DNA of 64,000 nt from Polaromonas sp. CG_9.7. GTDB taxonomy: Bacteria > Pseudomonadota > Gammaproteobacteria > Burkholderiales > Burkholderiaceae_C. Both the position numbers and the translations under genes were made by a program. Below the pieces are notes generated by a model. That model did not search any database. It was given only the letters and a program-made list of their open reading frames with translations, and was not told the origin of the DNA. Location: the NCBI RefSeq assembly GCF_015752205.1, contig NZ_JADOVG010000003.1, positions 186,001 to 250,000 on the forward strand, written 5' to 3'. Shown in pieces: positions 8,640 to 17,209 of this stretch (the first letter of the stretch is position 1; every line of letters starts with the position of its first letter).

Positions 8640-9800
8640 GTGAAGACATTGCCGAGATTCCCCCAGCGCCCAGCCCTGCGCAAAGCCCGCAGCGCAGCTG
8701 CTCTTTCCGCGCTGGTTGCCGCCAGCCTGCTGGCAGGCTGTTCGACCATCCGCGACACCATGGAAGGCGAACGCATCGATTACAAGACCAGTGGTACCAA
8801 AGGCCCTTCGCTCGACATACCGCCCGACCTGACGCAACTCAGCCGTGACACCCGCTATGTGGTGCCGGGCACGGCCGTCAGCGCCAGCAGCTACCAGATC
8901 GCCCAGCCGACGCAGAGCGTCACCACGGCGGCCGCCGCAGTGGGCGATGTGCGTATTGAGCGAGCCGGCAATCAGCGCTGGCTGGTGGTCAACCGCTCGG
9001 CAGACAAGCTCTGGACGCCGGTGCGCGATTTCTGGCTTGAAAACGGATTCCTGCTGGCACAAGACCAGGAAAACCTCGGCATCATGGAAACCGACTATGC
9101 GGAAAACCGTGCCAAGCTTCCGCAGGACTTCATCCGCAATGCCTTGGGAAAAGTTTTTGACAGTCTGTACTCGACCGGCGAGCGCGACAAATTTCGCACC
9201 CGCCTGGAGCGCCGCCCCGACGGCGGAACCGAAATCTATGTCAGCCACCGCGGCATGGAAGAAATTGTCACGGGCGCCAAGGCCGGCGGCAATTCGGCTG
9301 GCGGCGACGGAACAATCTGGCAGCCGCGCGAGAGCGATCCTGAACTCGAAGCAGAGTTCTTGCGCCGCCTGATGGTCAAGCTGGGCGTGACGCAGGAGCA
9401 GTCCAAGGCACTGGTTGCCGCCGGTGCCACCAGACAGACCTCGCGTATTGCCATGGTCAACAACCTGCCCGTGGTGCAGATCGATGAAGGCTTTGAGCGC
9501 GCCTGGCGCCGGGTCGGTCTGGCGCTGGACCGCACCGGCTTTACCGTCGAAGACCGTGACCGCAGCCAGGGCACCTACTTCGTGCGTTATGTCGAGCCGA
9601 CCGCCAACAAGAGCGAACCTGGCTTTTTCAGCAAGCTCTTCAGCGGCTCGCCTGCAGCCGTCATGCCCTTGAAATACCGTATTTCGGTCAAGGGCGAAGG
9701 TGAAAAGTCCACGGTTTCTGTGCTCAATGAACAGGGAACACCCGACTCATCCGCCAATGCCCAGCGCATCGTCCGCGTGATTGCCGACGACCTGAAGTAA
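8640..9800 (+). CDS. bamC: Outer membrane protein assembly factor BamC (lipoprotein)
   Basis: This is the lipoprotein subunit of the beta-barrel assembly machine, anchored in the outer membrane. I chose the GTG at 8640 because AAGGGA lies about 7 bases upstream and it gives a proper lipoprotein signal with lipobox LLAGC, modified cysteine about C34. The mature N-terminus (STIRDTMEGERIDYKTSG, then LDIPPDLT) matches the unstructured BamC segment that contacts BamD. Two helix-grip domains follow, at about 100-220 and 255-386. The product is 386 residues, slightly longer than E. coli BamC. It sits directly downstream of dapA, as in E. coli. Confidence 0.9.
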   Translation: MKTLPRFPQRPALRKARSAAALSALVAASLLAGCSTIRDTMEGERIDYKTSGTKGPSLDIPPDLTQLSRDTRYVVPGTAVSASSYQIAQPTQSVTTAAAAVGDVRIERAGNQRWLVVNRSADKLWTPVRDFWLENGFLLAQDQENLGIMETDYAENRAKLPQDFIRNALGKVFDSLYSTGERDKFRTRLERRPDGGTEIYVSHRGMEEIVTGAKAGGNSAGGDGTIWQPRESDPELEAEFLRRLMVKLGVTQEQSKALVAAGATRQTSRIAMVNNLPVVQIDEGFERAWRRVGLALDRTGFTVEDRDRSQGTYFVRYVEPTANKSEPGFFSKLFSGSPAAVMPLKYRISVKGEGEKSTVSVLNEQGTPDSSANAQRIVRVIADDLK

Positions 9801-9840
9801 GAACGGTCAAAACGGCGAACCCGCAGGCAGCTGACCGGCA

Positions 9841-10614
9841 GTGTTGCGATTCAAGAGTCTGGGCAGCGGCAGCGGCGGCAACGCCACGGTGGTGGAGTCT
9901 GGCGGATTGCTGCCCTTTCGCCTGCTGGTGGACTGCGGCCTGGGGATCCGGCAACTCACCTTTCGCCTGGCCCAGTCCGGATTGCAGCCCGAAGACATCA
10001 ATGCGGTGTTCATCACCCATGAGCATGGTGATCACATTGGCTGCGCACACGCACTTGCGCTGCGCTACAGGATACCGGTATGGATGAGTCAGGGCACGTA
10101 TTCGGCCATCGGTTCCCCTGACTTTGACGGCTTGCTGCATATTGCGCGGGATGCCAGGGCGATTGACATGGGCGGCCTGCAAGTCATGCCGTTCACTGTT
10201 CCGCATGACGCCCGCGAGCCGCTGCAGCTCAGCTGTAACGATGGCTCGTCAAAGCTGGGCATCCTGACCGACTTGGGCCATGCAACGCCGCATGTGATCG
10301 CGCACCTGCAAACCTGCCATGCTTTGCTGCTGGAATCAAACCACGATACCGAACTGCTGGACCAGTCGGCGTATCCCCATTTTTTGAAGCGGCGCGTGAG
10401 CGGCGACTATGGTCATTTGTCGAATACAGCCGCAGCCGCCATTGCCAGTGCCGTGACCCATGGCGGTTTAAAGCATTTGGTAGCGGCGCATCTGAGTGCC
10501 AAAAACAACCATCCTTGCCTGGTCCAAGACGTGCTTTCAAGCGCTTTGGGCTGCCTGCCGGGCGACATTCTGGTGGCCGATCCGGCCAGTGGCACACCTT
10601 GGCTGCAGTTTTGA
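9841..10614 (+). CDS. MBL-fold metallo-hydrolase (YycJ/WalJ-like)
   Basis: This is a 257-residue cytoplasmic metallo-beta-lactamase-fold hydrolase. The opening LRFKSLGSGSGGNATVVES and the metal-binding THEHGDHIGC (H60-x-H-x-D-H65) match the group that includes YycJ, thought to be a 5'-3' exonuclease or phosphodiesterase. Further ligands are likely in FTVPHDAREP, LGILTDLGHATPHV and ESNHD. The C-terminal block has HLSNTAAA and LVAAHLSAKNNHP. GTG at 9841 is taken as the start; TTG at 9844 would be equivalent. The next feature downstream is a strong hairpin terminator. Confidence 0.85.
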   Translation: MLRFKSLGSGSGGNATVVESGGLLPFRLLVDCGLGIRQLTFRLAQSGLQPEDINAVFITHEHGDHIGCAHALALRYRIPVWMSQGTYSAIGSPDFDGLLHIARDARAIDMGGLQVMPFTVPHDAREPLQLSCNDGSSKLGILTDLGHATPHVIAHLQTCHALLLESNHDTELLDQSAYPHFLKRRVSGDYGHLSNTAAAAIASAVTHGGLKHLVAAHLSAKNNHPCLVQDVLSSALGCLPGDILVADPASGTPWLQF

Positions 10615-10623
10615 TGCGCCATG

Positions 10624-10651
10624 AAAAAAGCCGCCCGGAGGCGGCTTTTTA
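10624..10651. terminator. Bidirectional intrinsic terminator
   Basis: AAAAGCCGCC, a CGGA loop, then GGCGGCTTTTT forms a GC-rich stem with A and T tails on either side. It lies between the convergent hydrolase gene and the Ala-rich lipoprotein gene, so it can serve both. Confidence 0.85.
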
Positions 10652-10665
10652 GAAATCAGGAAGTC

Positions 10666-10941
10666 TTACTTTGCAGCGGATGCAGCAGTATCGGCAGACA
10701 TAGCAGCGCTGCCTGCAGCAGAAGCAGCGTCGGTAGCAGCGCTCACAGCTGCATTGGCAGAGTCAGCAGCGGCGGAAGCGGCGCCGGTGGCGGCTGCAGC
10801 GGCGGCGGCAGCAGAAGGAGCCTCTGCAGGAACCACAACGACGGAAGGAGCAGGTGCAGGAGCAACGACTTCTTCTTTTTTACCGCAGGCGGCCAGTGCG
10901 ACAGCTGCAACGATGGCGGCCAGTACGAGGGACTTGTTCAT
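10666..10941 (-). CDS. Small alanine-rich lipoprotein
   Basis: The product has 91 residues. A signal peptide with lipobox ALAAC (cysteine about C19) is followed by GKKEEVVAPAPAPS, a proline-valine linker, and a C-terminal half that is almost all Ala/Ser with scattered Asp, Asn, Thr and Gly. It would form a long amphipathic or poly-Ala helix at the inner face of the outer membrane or in the periplasm. No enzyme motif is present. Low-complexity proteins of this kind are often annotated as hypothetical lipoproteins in Comamonadaceae. The ATG at 10941 is preceded by an A-rich leader. The Ala-rich tail made many false ORFs in other frames. Confidence 0.75.
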   Translation of the reverse strand: MNKSLVLAAIVAAVALAACGKKEEVVAPAPAPSVVVVPAEAPSAAAAAAAATGAASAAADSANAAVSAATDAASAAGSAAMSADTAASAAK

Positions 10942-11156
10942 TTTTACGATCCTTGATGATATTTAAGAAAACAATTTCCGGAAATTGTCAAAACTCAGGC
11001 TCAAACAAAAAATTCAAGCAATGTCCTGACCTGTGAGGAAAGGACTCGAGCTCTTTCTACCCAGCCTCAAATTATATGCTGCAGAGCACAAGCATGAAAA
11101 CCCTTAATCGCTCAAAATAAGCGGACAGATGTCGGCCTGCAACTGGAAAACCACAC

Positions 11157-11669
11157 TCACAAACCCAGACAAGTTGCGGGAAATCCCGCTGAACTGGCCA
11201 AAAGGTGTTCGTTGATGCGCTCTTTCAAAGTGCTGCGACGGGTTAGGTCCACCCCGGCAACGCCTGTGCAGTGCGGGCTGTCCAGCCGTTCAAACACCCA
11301 TACCGGACTCCACAACACGCTGGGCAGGTGGCCTGCCGAAGCCGCACCACTCTTGCGGCACTCGACCACATGCGCCCAGGTCCGCCGCCAAGTGACGAAG
11401 CGCGCATGCTTGCGCACAATGGCATCGTAATGATCAGCCAGCAAGGTGAGCTTGCGGCCGCTTCCTGCCCAGTCATTCAGCGCCTGCGCCACCACCCGCT
11501 CGCCCAGTGGCCAGTCGGCAAAGTCCGGATCACACCAGATCATTTCACGCCAGCCATGCGCCGCCGCCGCCGCCAGGGCCTGGCGAACCAGTTCTGCGAA
11601 TTCGCTGCGGCCACTGAAGCGGCCTTCGTGCAGCAGTAAAGGTGCTGCGCCTGCTTGTGCAGATGTCAT
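11157..11669 (-). CDS. Conserved hypothetical protein
   Basis: This is a soluble 170-residue protein I cannot assign to a named family. It has no signal peptide or membrane helix. Visible features are an N-terminal FSGRSEFAELVRQALAAAA, then GWREMIWCDPDFADWPLGE and LLADHYDAIVRKHARFVTWR, and a C-terminal WVFERLDSPHCTGVAGVDLT. The tryptophan- and histidine-rich middle resembles the phospholipase D-like or DUF7931-type proteins found in beta-proteobacteria, but that is only an impression. It follows roxA on the same strand after 62 bases and is probably in the same transcript. Confidence 0.7.
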   Translation of the reverse strand: MTSAQAGAAPLLLHEGRFSGRSEFAELVRQALAAAAAHGWREMIWCDPDFADWPLGERVVAQALNDWAGSGRKLTLLADHYDAIVRKHARFVTWRRTWAHVVECRKSGAASAGHLPSVLWSPVWVFERLDSPHCTGVAGVDLTRRSTLKERINEHLLASSAGFPATCLGL

Positions 11670-11731
11670 GCTGACTGGCTCCTTGTGTTCAGCAGAAATT
11701 CAAGTCTTCAACCCTTGCCTGAAACCGATTG

Positions 11732-12937
11732 TTATTTCTGCTCAAGCCAGCCTGCGTCATGCCAGTCGCCCAGCAAGGCAATGGCGCTTCGACTTGCCTT
11801 GCGCAAATCGGTTGCCGCCAGTTGGCGCTGGTTCGCCAAGCGCTGCATCAAGGCAGCATCGGCGCCTTTGGCCCGGTAGCTTTCGCCATTGATGAAGATG
11901 TGATCAATGTCGTACATCATGCGGGTACGCGCATCCAGCGCAATGCCAGTCTGGCCGGCCTTGGCGGCTTCACCATCCCAGGCCTGTTCGGGCTCGTCAA
12001 ACCAGATGCCCGGTTTCGGCTCGGACATGGATTCGCCCAGCGCGCACGCCAGCGCTATCGGGTCCTTCAAAGCTTCAAGCACCGCCTGGCGGGCAAAATC
12101 CGCCAAGCCGACGGGCATGGCAGCTGGCGTTTCGGTGGCAGGCTGCGCGGGGTCGCGGTACATGCGCGGGGGTACAGCGCGCGCGCTCTGGTTTTCTTCG
12201 TCAACCGATTGGGCGGCGTCTTCTCGCATTTCAGCCAGCCGGTGCAGCAGGTCAGAGGTCAGCTCGCCCTGCACCGGACAGCGAAAACCGATTGAATAGG
12301 TCATGCACTCATCGGGTTTTCCGTCCAGCCCGATGCTGGCCTCGGCAATGCCGTCATGGGCATAACGCGGCGGCAGGTAGAGCATGTCGCCGGCTTCCAG
12401 CACGAATTCCTCGTCCGCTTCAAAGTTTTGCAGGACTTTGAGCGGCATGCCCGGCTGCAGTGAAAAGTCTTTCTGCTTGCCGATTTTCCAGCGCCGGCGG
12501 CCGCTGGCCTGAAATAAAAATACGTCGTAACTGTCGAAATGCGGCCCCACACCGCCGCCCGGGGTGGCAAACGAGACCATCAGGTCATCCATGCGCGCAT
12601 CGGGAACGAAACGAAACTGCTGCAATAACGCATGTCCGGCAGGCTCATGCAAATCCACCCCCTGAACCAGCAAAGTCCAGCCTGGCTGGCCAAGCGGAGG
12701 CAGACTCCGGGTGGCAAACGGTCCTTTTTTCAATGTCCAGCCCTGATCCTTCTGGACGATCAGGCGCGACTCGACCTCTTCCCGGGCAGCGAGTTTGGCC
12801 AGCGCCGCGCGGCTGAGAAAAGGCTGATAGCCGGCAATGGCCTGACGCACCAGCAGGGGCTTTTTCTGCCAGTGGCGGCGCATGAACTGGGCCGGCGTAA
12901 GGCCGGCGAGAAGGGAGAGGGGCTGATTGACATCCAT
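11732..12937 (-). CDS. roxA: Ribosomal protein uL16 3-hydroxylase (JmjC/cupin, RoxA/YcfD-like)
   Basis: This is a 2-oxoglutarate- and Fe(II)-dependent oxygenase, 401 residues, of the family that hydroxylates an arginine of ribosomal protein L16. The JmjC core shows the iron triad H133-x-D135 in GPHFDSYDVFLFQ and a distal histidine H194 in LPPRYAHDGIAEA. LFQASGRRRWKIGKQ holds the likely 2-oxoglutarate-binding basic residues. The C-terminal half contains the dimerisation and winged-helix region. The start at 12937 is 14 bases from the divergent FKBP gene, so the two share a compact promoter region. Confidence 0.9.
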   Translation of the reverse strand: MDVNQPLSLLAGLTPAQFMRRHWQKKPLLVRQAIAGYQPFLSRAALAKLAAREEVESRLIVQKDQGWTLKKGPFATRSLPPLGQPGWTLLVQGVDLHEPAGHALLQQFRFVPDARMDDLMVSFATPGGGVGPHFDSYDVFLFQASGRRRWKIGKQKDFSLQPGMPLKVLQNFEADEEFVLEAGDMLYLPPRYAHDGIAEASIGLDGKPDECMTYSIGFRCPVQGELTSDLLHRLAEMREDAAQSVDEENQSARAVPPRMYRDPAQPATETPAAMPVGLADFARQAVLEALKDPIALACALGESMSEPKPGIWFDEPEQAWDGEAAKAGQTGIALDARTRMMYDIDHIFINGESYRAKGADAALMQRLANQRQLAATDLRKASRSAIALLGDWHDAGWLEQK

Positions 12938-12951
12938 GGGACAATTGTCGG

Positions 12952-13476
12952 ATGAAAATCACCCCGCAATGCGTCGTTGCCCTGACCTGGACGCTGAAAG
13001 ATACTTTGGGCGATGTGCTGGACGAACTCGATGAGCCGGTCGAGTTCCTGCTCGGCGGCAATGACCTGCTGGCCAGCATCGAGGAAGCCCTGCTTGGCCA
13101 TGTGACCGGCGACACTCTGGAGCTGCACCTGGAGCCAGAAAACGCCTTTGGCGACTACGACGAAAACCGGGTGTTTCTTGAGCCGCGCAGCATTTTTCCG
13201 GTCGAACTCGAAGAAGGCATGACGTTTGACGGCGCGGCCATGCCGTCAGGCGCCACCGCGCAGATTCCAGCCGAACACATTTATACCGTGACCGACATCT
13301 ACCCCGAGCATGTGGTGCTGGACGGCAACCACCCACTGGGCGGCATTGCCATCCGGCTGGCGCTGAAGGTCGAATCGGTGCGCGAAGCCACTGCGTCAGA
13401 AATCGGCCAGGGTTCGCTGGGCACCGGTTTCTTCAAGCTGGAGCCCACGGCATCCGGCAATGACACGCTGCATTGA
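12952..13476 (+). CDS. FKBP-type peptidyl-prolyl cis-trans isomerase, SlyD-like
   Basis: This is a 174-residue cytoplasmic prolyl isomerase/chaperone. The FKBP core (MKITPQCVVALTWTLKD, LLGGNDLLASIEEALLGH) is interrupted by the insert-in-flap domain at about 70-130 (ENAFGDYDENRVFLEPRSIF, then MPSGATAQIPAEHIYTV). It resumes with LDGNHPLGGIAIRLALKVES. The C-terminus lacks the metal-binding His/Cys tail of E. coli SlyD. Divergent from roxA across 14 bases and followed by a strong terminator. Confidence 0.9.
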   Translation: MKITPQCVVALTWTLKDTLGDVLDELDEPVEFLLGGNDLLASIEEALLGHVTGDTLELHLEPENAFGDYDENRVFLEPRSIFPVELEEGMTFDGAAMPSGATAQIPAEHIYTVTDIYPEHVVLDGNHPLGGIAIRLALKVESVREATASEIGQGSLGTGFFKLEPTASGNDTLH

Positions 13477-13510
13477 AAAGCACCGCAGCGCTCTACTCGC
13501 CTAAAAAAAA

Positions 13511-13545
13511 GCGGCGCTGCAGATCAGACTGCAGCGCCGCTTTTG
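13511..13545. terminator. Strong bidirectional intrinsic terminator
   Basis: A perfect 12-bp stem, GCGGCGCTGCAG / CTGCAGCGCCGC, with loop ATCAGA is flanked by an A-run on the left and TTTT on the right. It separates the convergent FKBP and glycine-zipper lipoprotein genes. Confidence 0.92.
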
Positions 13546-13563
13546 CGTCAGGACGCCTGCGGA

Positions 13564-14133
13564 TCAGTAACGGAACAGCTGGTTGTTCTGGATCCTGACA
13601 CGGTCGCCAATGCGCAACTCGCCGGTGGCTGGCACGTCATAGGCGCGCGCGCCGCCGTTGTCCAGCTGGACAGTGACTCGGTAGGTCTGGCTGACGTTGG
13701 GGCTTCGGTTGTTGTTCTGGATGGCATTGCCGGCCACCGCACCGCCGACAGCGCCAGCGATCGCGGCAAAGTCGCGGCCGCTGCCGCCGCCGAACCGGCT
13801 GCCAACTACCGCGCCGGCCACACCACCCAGAACTGCGCCGAGGCCGGGAGTTTGCGCTTGCGCTTGTCCCTGGAACACCTCGATGTTGTTGACACGGCCA
13901 TATTCCGAGTAATTGCCTTGCTGGTTTTGAGCTGGGTACTGGGTTTGCCCCGGATACTGGGTTTGCGCGGGGTACTGGCTCTGTCCGGGGTACTGGGTTT
14001 GTCCGGGGTATGTTGGTGCCGGATACGACGACACCTGGCCCTGATTGTCCATGGGTACGGTGCCGCAGGCGGCCAGACCGGCGAGAACAAGCACTGAAGC
14101 GGTTATTGAAACAAAGCGGGATGTACGTTGCAT
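13564..14133 (-). CDS. Glycine-zipper 2TM lipoprotein with YPxQxQ repeats
   Basis: This is a 189-residue outer-membrane lipoprotein of the SlyB/Pcp (Rick_17kDa_Anti) type. The signal ends with lipobox GLAAC (C23). Residues 42-69 are five hexads of the form Y-P-G/A-Q-T/S/N-Q. Residues 98-140 form the glycine zipper (GAVLGGVAGAVVGSRFGGG, then IAGAVGGAVAGNAIQN). The C-terminal domain has YRVTVQLDNGGARAYDVP and DRVRIQNNQLFRY. It probably helps cell-envelope integrity, by family analogy. The hexad block is encoded by a variable 18-bp tandem repeat. Confidence 0.85.
   Translation of the reverse strand: MQRTSRFVSITASVLVLAGLAACGTVPMDNQGQVSSYPAPTYPGQTQYPGQSQYPAQTQYPGQTQYPAQNQQGNYSEYGRVNNIEVFQGQAQAQTPGLGAVLGGVAGAVVGSRFGGGSGRDFAAIAGAVGGAVAGNAIQNNNRSPNVSQTYRVTVQLDNGGARAYDVPATGELRIGDRVRIQNNQLFRY
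13921..14010 (-). repeat. 18-bp tandem repeat coding YP(G/A)QxQ hexads
   Basis: Five head-to-tail 18-bp units, each coding Tyr-Pro-Gly/Ala-Gln-x-Gln, lie inside the glycine-zipper lipoprotein gene. Units differ by one to three bases. The length could vary between strains by slippage. Confidence 0.7.
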
Positions 14134-14339
14134 AAAATTCTCCTGGAAAGTGTCATTGATTTTTCTTCCTGACTAGGCTTTTGTTTTTGAATTCAGCCAA
14201 GCGTAAAGGAATCTGCAGTATTGATTTGAAATGAAAGTGCTTGTGTTTCAGGTCAGGTCCAAACCTTAACCTGCGTCGGGCAAGACAATCAACTTGAATA
14301 GGACAGACCCGCATGCGCTGGATTAGTTGCAGCGCCTGA

Positions 14340-14786
14340 TCAAGCTTTACCTGTTGAGCCATAACCGCCCTCACCCCGCTCGGTGGCGACGAATTCGCTC
14401 ACCACCCTGAATTGCGCCTGCACCACCGGAACGATCACCAGTTGGGCGATGCGCTCCATGGGCTCGATGGTGAAGGGCACGTCGCTGCGGTTCCAGGCAC
14501 TGACCATGAGCTGGCCCTGGTAGTCGCTGTCGATCAACCCGACCAGGTTGCCCAGCACGATGCCGTGCTTGTGGCCCAGCCCGGAACGCGGCAGGATCAT
14601 TGCGGCATAGCCGGAGTTGTGCAGGTAAATCGCCATTCCGGCTGGAATCAGCTGCCATTGGTTGGCGCCCAAAGTCAGGGGCGCGTCCAGGCAGGCACGC
14701 AGGTCCAGGCCGGCGCTGCCGGGGGTGGCGTAGGCGGGCAAATTGCCTTGCAGGCGCGGGTCGAGGATCTTGATGTCGATGTTCAT
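14340..14786 (-). CDS. dut: dUTP diphosphatase
   Basis: This enzyme hydrolyses dUTP to dUMP and pyrophosphate, keeping uracil out of DNA and supplying dTMP synthesis; it acts as a cytoplasmic homotrimer. The product is 148 residues from the ATG at 14786. All five trimeric dUTPase motifs are visible: [47 protein letters not shown], and the C-terminal [10 protein letters not shown]. The start overlaps the preceding gene's stop in ATGA, so coupling with coaBC and the intervening membrane-protein gene is likely. Confidence 0.96.
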   Translation of the reverse strand: MNIDIKILDPRLQGNLPAYATPGSAGLDLRACLDAPLTLGANQWQLIPAGMAIYLHNSGYAAMILPRSGLGHKHGIVLGNLVGLIDSDYQGQLMVSAWNRSDVPFTIEPMERIAQLVIVPVVQAQFRVVSEFVATERGEGGYGSTGKA

Positions 14787-15190
14787 GGCTTGTTTTTGGG
14801 AAAGGTTGAGGGTGCTTTTCGGGCGTCTTCGGCAGCGCGCCTGGCCAGCGCAGCCATTTTGTTGACGAAAGTGCCCGGCGGCTGTGATCGCAAGCGATAG
14901 ATAAGCCAGGCGGCATACGCCGCCAGCATCGGAATGAACAAAAAGCCGGCACCGGGAACGAAACGGCCCAGGATTTGTGTGGCAACCCACAGGACGAAGG
15001 CCCATCTGACATGCCGCATAAAAGGAATACGCGTACCGGATTTCAGCCCCTGCACCACTGGCGGCAAACCCGGAACCGCTACAGGCGCGCCAGCCACTGG
15101 CCTACTCCTGGCCACCGCCTGGGCGGCCGTCAGGCGGTCGATGTAGCGAACAAAGTCTCCGTCAGGCGGAGTATTCGAGGGCTGCATCAC
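14783..15190 (-). CDS. Conserved hypothetical membrane protein between coaBC and dut
   Basis: The product has about 134 residues. It has a hydrophilic N-terminus ([20 protein letters not shown], a basic proline-rich linker), then two close hydrophobic helices ([18 protein letters not shown] and [19 protein letters not shown]), and a basic C-terminal tail. No family is recognised. Two starts are possible: GTG at 15190 gives a 4-base overlap with the coaBC stop, ATG at 15187 a 1-base overlap. The stop overlaps the dut start (ATGA). The three genes form a tight unit. Confidence 0.75.
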   Translation of the reverse strand: MMQPSNTPPDGDFVRYIDRLTAAQAVARSRPVAGAPVAVPGLPPVVQGLKSGTRIPFMRHVRWAFVLWVATQILGRFVPGAGFLFIPMLAAYAAWLIYRLRSQPPGTFVNKMAALARRAAEDARKAPSTFPKNKP

Positions 15191-16470
15191 GGGGCCGTGA
15201 TGTGCTGCCCGGCGGACACATGGGTTTGCATCCGTCGGGCTATTTCGATGATCAGCTGCCGCGCCAGCGAGCGCTTGGACGCCCGTGGCAATTCAATGCT
15301 GCCCTGCGCGTCGACCAGCAGGAGGGCATTGTCGTCCTGTCCAAAAGTGTCGGGGCCGATGTTGCCTACCAGCAGCGGCACCTGCTTGCGCAAGCGCTTG
15401 GCCTGCGCGTTTTCCAGCAGGTCATGGCTTTCGGCCGCAAAGCCGACGCAAAACAGCTGGCCCGCTTGCGCTGCTGGCGAGCAGGCCACGCTGGCCAGGA
15501 TGTCGGTGTTTTCGATGAAAACCAGCTGCGGCGTCTGGCCGGAGCCGTCCTTCTTGATTTTCTGCAACGAAGGGTCGGTCGGCCGCCAGTCAGCCACCGC
15601 CGCCGTTGCTATGAAAATACTAGCTGACTGCAAATGCCCAGTAACCGCAGAGTGCATATTTGATGCAGATTTCACATCGATTCGCGTGACACCGCGCGGC
15701 GTGGCCAGGCTGACCGGCCCGGCCACAAGCGTGACCTCGGCGCCGGCTTCGCGCGCTGCGCGGGCGATGGCAAAACCCATCTTGCCGCTCGACAGGTTGG
15801 TGATGCCGCGCACCGGGTCAATCGCTTCGTAGGTCGGTCCGGCCGTGACCAGCACGCGCTGTCCCCACAAGACCTTGGGTGTGAAAAAGGCAATCAGGTC
15901 TTCAAGCAGTTCGCCCGGCTCCAGCATTCGGCCGTCGCCGGTTTCGCCACAAGCCTGAAAACCCGTGCCGACGCCCAGCACCGTGGCGCCGTCCTGCACC
16001 AGTTGCGCCAGGTTGCGCTGTGTGGCCGGATGCGCGTACATCTCGCGGTTCATGGCCGGTGCGACCAGCAATGGCACGGTGCCGATAGGCCGTGCCAGGC
16101 ACATCAGGCTCAGCAGTTCGTCGGCCCGGCCCTGGACCAGCCGGGCGATAAAGTCGGCGCTGCACGGCGCAATCAGGACCGCATCGGCTTCGCGCGACAG
16201 GTTGATGTGCGCCATGCTGTTCGGCTCGCGACCGTCCCACTGGTTCATATAGACCGGCCGGCCGCTGAGGGCCTGCATCGTGACCGGCGTGATGAACTGG
16301 GCAGCCGCCTCGGTCATCACCACCTGGACCGTGGCACCCGCCTTGACCAGCAGCCGGCACAATTCGGCCGATTTGTAGCAGGCAATGCCGCCCGACAGCC
16401 CGAGCACGATATGTTTGCCGACCAGCTCAGTGGATTCGTGGCTGCCCGGCGTATTGGCTTGATATGTCAT
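15187..16470 (-). CDS. coaBC: Bifunctional phosphopantothenoylcysteine decarboxylase / phosphopantothenate-cysteine ligase
   Basis: This enzyme makes 4'-phosphopantetheine from phosphopantothenate in coenzyme A synthesis. I placed the start at the ATG at 16470 (MTYQANTPGS, 427 residues); an ATG at 16536 would add 22 atypical residues. The N-terminal CoaC flavoprotein domain has LGLSGGIACYKSAEL, the active-site region NSMAHINLSREAD, VAPAMNREMY and the catalytic cysteine in FQACGETGDGRM. The CoaB domain starts with VLVTAGPTYEAIDPVRGITN and includes KRLRKQVPLLVGN and PDTFGQDDN. Around codons 270-290 the sequence SASNMHSAVTGHLQSASIF overlaps an in-frame copy of the dispersed palindromic repeat. 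Confidence 0.93.
   Translation of the reverse strand: MTYQANTPGSHESTELVGKHIVLGLSGGIACYKSAELCRLLVKAGATVQVVMTEAAAQFITPVTMQALSGRPVYMNQWDGREPNSMAHINLSREADAVLIAPCSADFIARLVQGRADELLSLMCLARPIGTVPLLVAPAMNREMYAHPATQRNLAQLVQDGATVLGVGTGFQACGETGDGRMLEPGELLEDLIAFFTPKVLWGQRVLVTAGPTYEAIDPVRGITNLSSGKMGFAIARAAREAGAEVTLVAGPVSLATPRGVTRIDVKSASNMHSAVTGHLQSASIFIATAAVADWRPTDPSLQKIKKDGSGQTPQLVFIENTDILASVACSPAAQAGQLFCVGFAAESHDLLENAQAKRLRKQVPLLVGNIGPDTFGQDDNALLLVDAQGSIELPRASKRSLARQLIIEIARRMQTHVSAGQHITAP
15608..15663 (+). repeat. Dispersed palindromic repeat inside coaBC
   Basis: 15608-15624 reads GCTATGAAAATACTAGC, the 17-nt palindrome with 5-nt centre. It is followed by TGACTGC, then CCGCAGAGTGCATATTTG, matching the TGCTTGCGC...TGCGCnaGAG layout of other copies. 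It is entirely within the CoaB domain and keeps the frame open. Confidence 0.7.
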
Positions 16471-16636
16471 GGCAGGCAATGTAGCAGTTCCCGCAGAGCG
16501 CCAAAGCGCCCTGTCCCATGCGGCCTTGTCTGACATCCGGGCGGTATCACAGCTTTCAATCGGGCCGATGGCAGCGCTCTAGCATTCATTTTCATGATCT
16601 TCATTGCGGTTAAAACCCCACCACAAGGAGCCTGCC

Positions 16637-17209
16637 ATGGCTGACAACCCCCCTTCGGCCGCGCTGGCCGGACCTTCCCAGCACACCGTCGGGTTGCGCA
16701 TCAATGGGCAGGATCACCAGCTGGAAGTGCAGGCCTGGGTGTCATTGCTGGACCTGTTGCGCGACAAGCTGCAGCTCACCGGCACCAAGAAAGGCTGCGA
16801 CCACGGCCAGTGCGGCGCCTGCACGGTGCTGGTCGATGGCCGGCGCATCAATGCCTGCCTGACACTGGCGGTGATGCAAAACGGCCGCGAGGTCACCACC
16901 GTCGAAGGCCTGGCCAGCTTGGTGGCCGGTCCGGAGTTGCATCCGCTGCAGCAGGCTTTCATTGACCATGATGCCTTTCAGTGCGGCTATTGCACGCCGG
17001 GCCAGCTGTGCTCGGCTGTGGGTCTTGTCAACGAAGGTCACGCCAAGACGCCGGACCAGGTTCGCGAATTGATGAGCGGAAACATTTGCCGATGCGGCGC
17101 GTATCCGCAAATCGTACAGGCTGTGAGCGTCGTCGCGCTGGGCGCTCGGCCGGCCAGTGCACCCGCCACGGCGAAGACACCTATCGTGGTCGGGGCGGTG
17201 CCAGCATGA
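16637..17209 (+). CDS. paoA: Aldehyde oxidoreductase iron-sulfur subunit (PaoA-like)
   Basis: This is the small subunit of a xanthine-oxidase-family molybdoenzyme, 190 residues, carrying two [2Fe-2S] clusters that pass electrons from the molybdenum site to FAD. The plant-ferredoxin-type cluster uses C54, C59, C62 and C74 (GCDHGQCGAC). The second cluster uses C116 and C119 (CGYC) and C151, C153 (NICRCGAYPQIVQA). AAGGAG at about 16625 sets the ATG start at 16637. Unlike E. coli PaoA it has no twin-arginine signal, so the complex is probably cytoplasmic. The stop overlaps the paoB start in ATGA. Confidence 0.9.
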   Translation: MADNPPSAALAGPSQHTVGLRINGQDHQLEVQAWVSLLDLLRDKLQLTGTKKGCDHGQCGACTVLVDGRRINACLTLAVMQNGREVTTVEGLASLVAGPELHPLQQAFIDHDAFQCGYCTPGQLCSAVGLVNEGHAKTPDQVRELMSGNICRCGAYPQIVQAVSVVALGARPASAPATAKTPIVVGAVPA

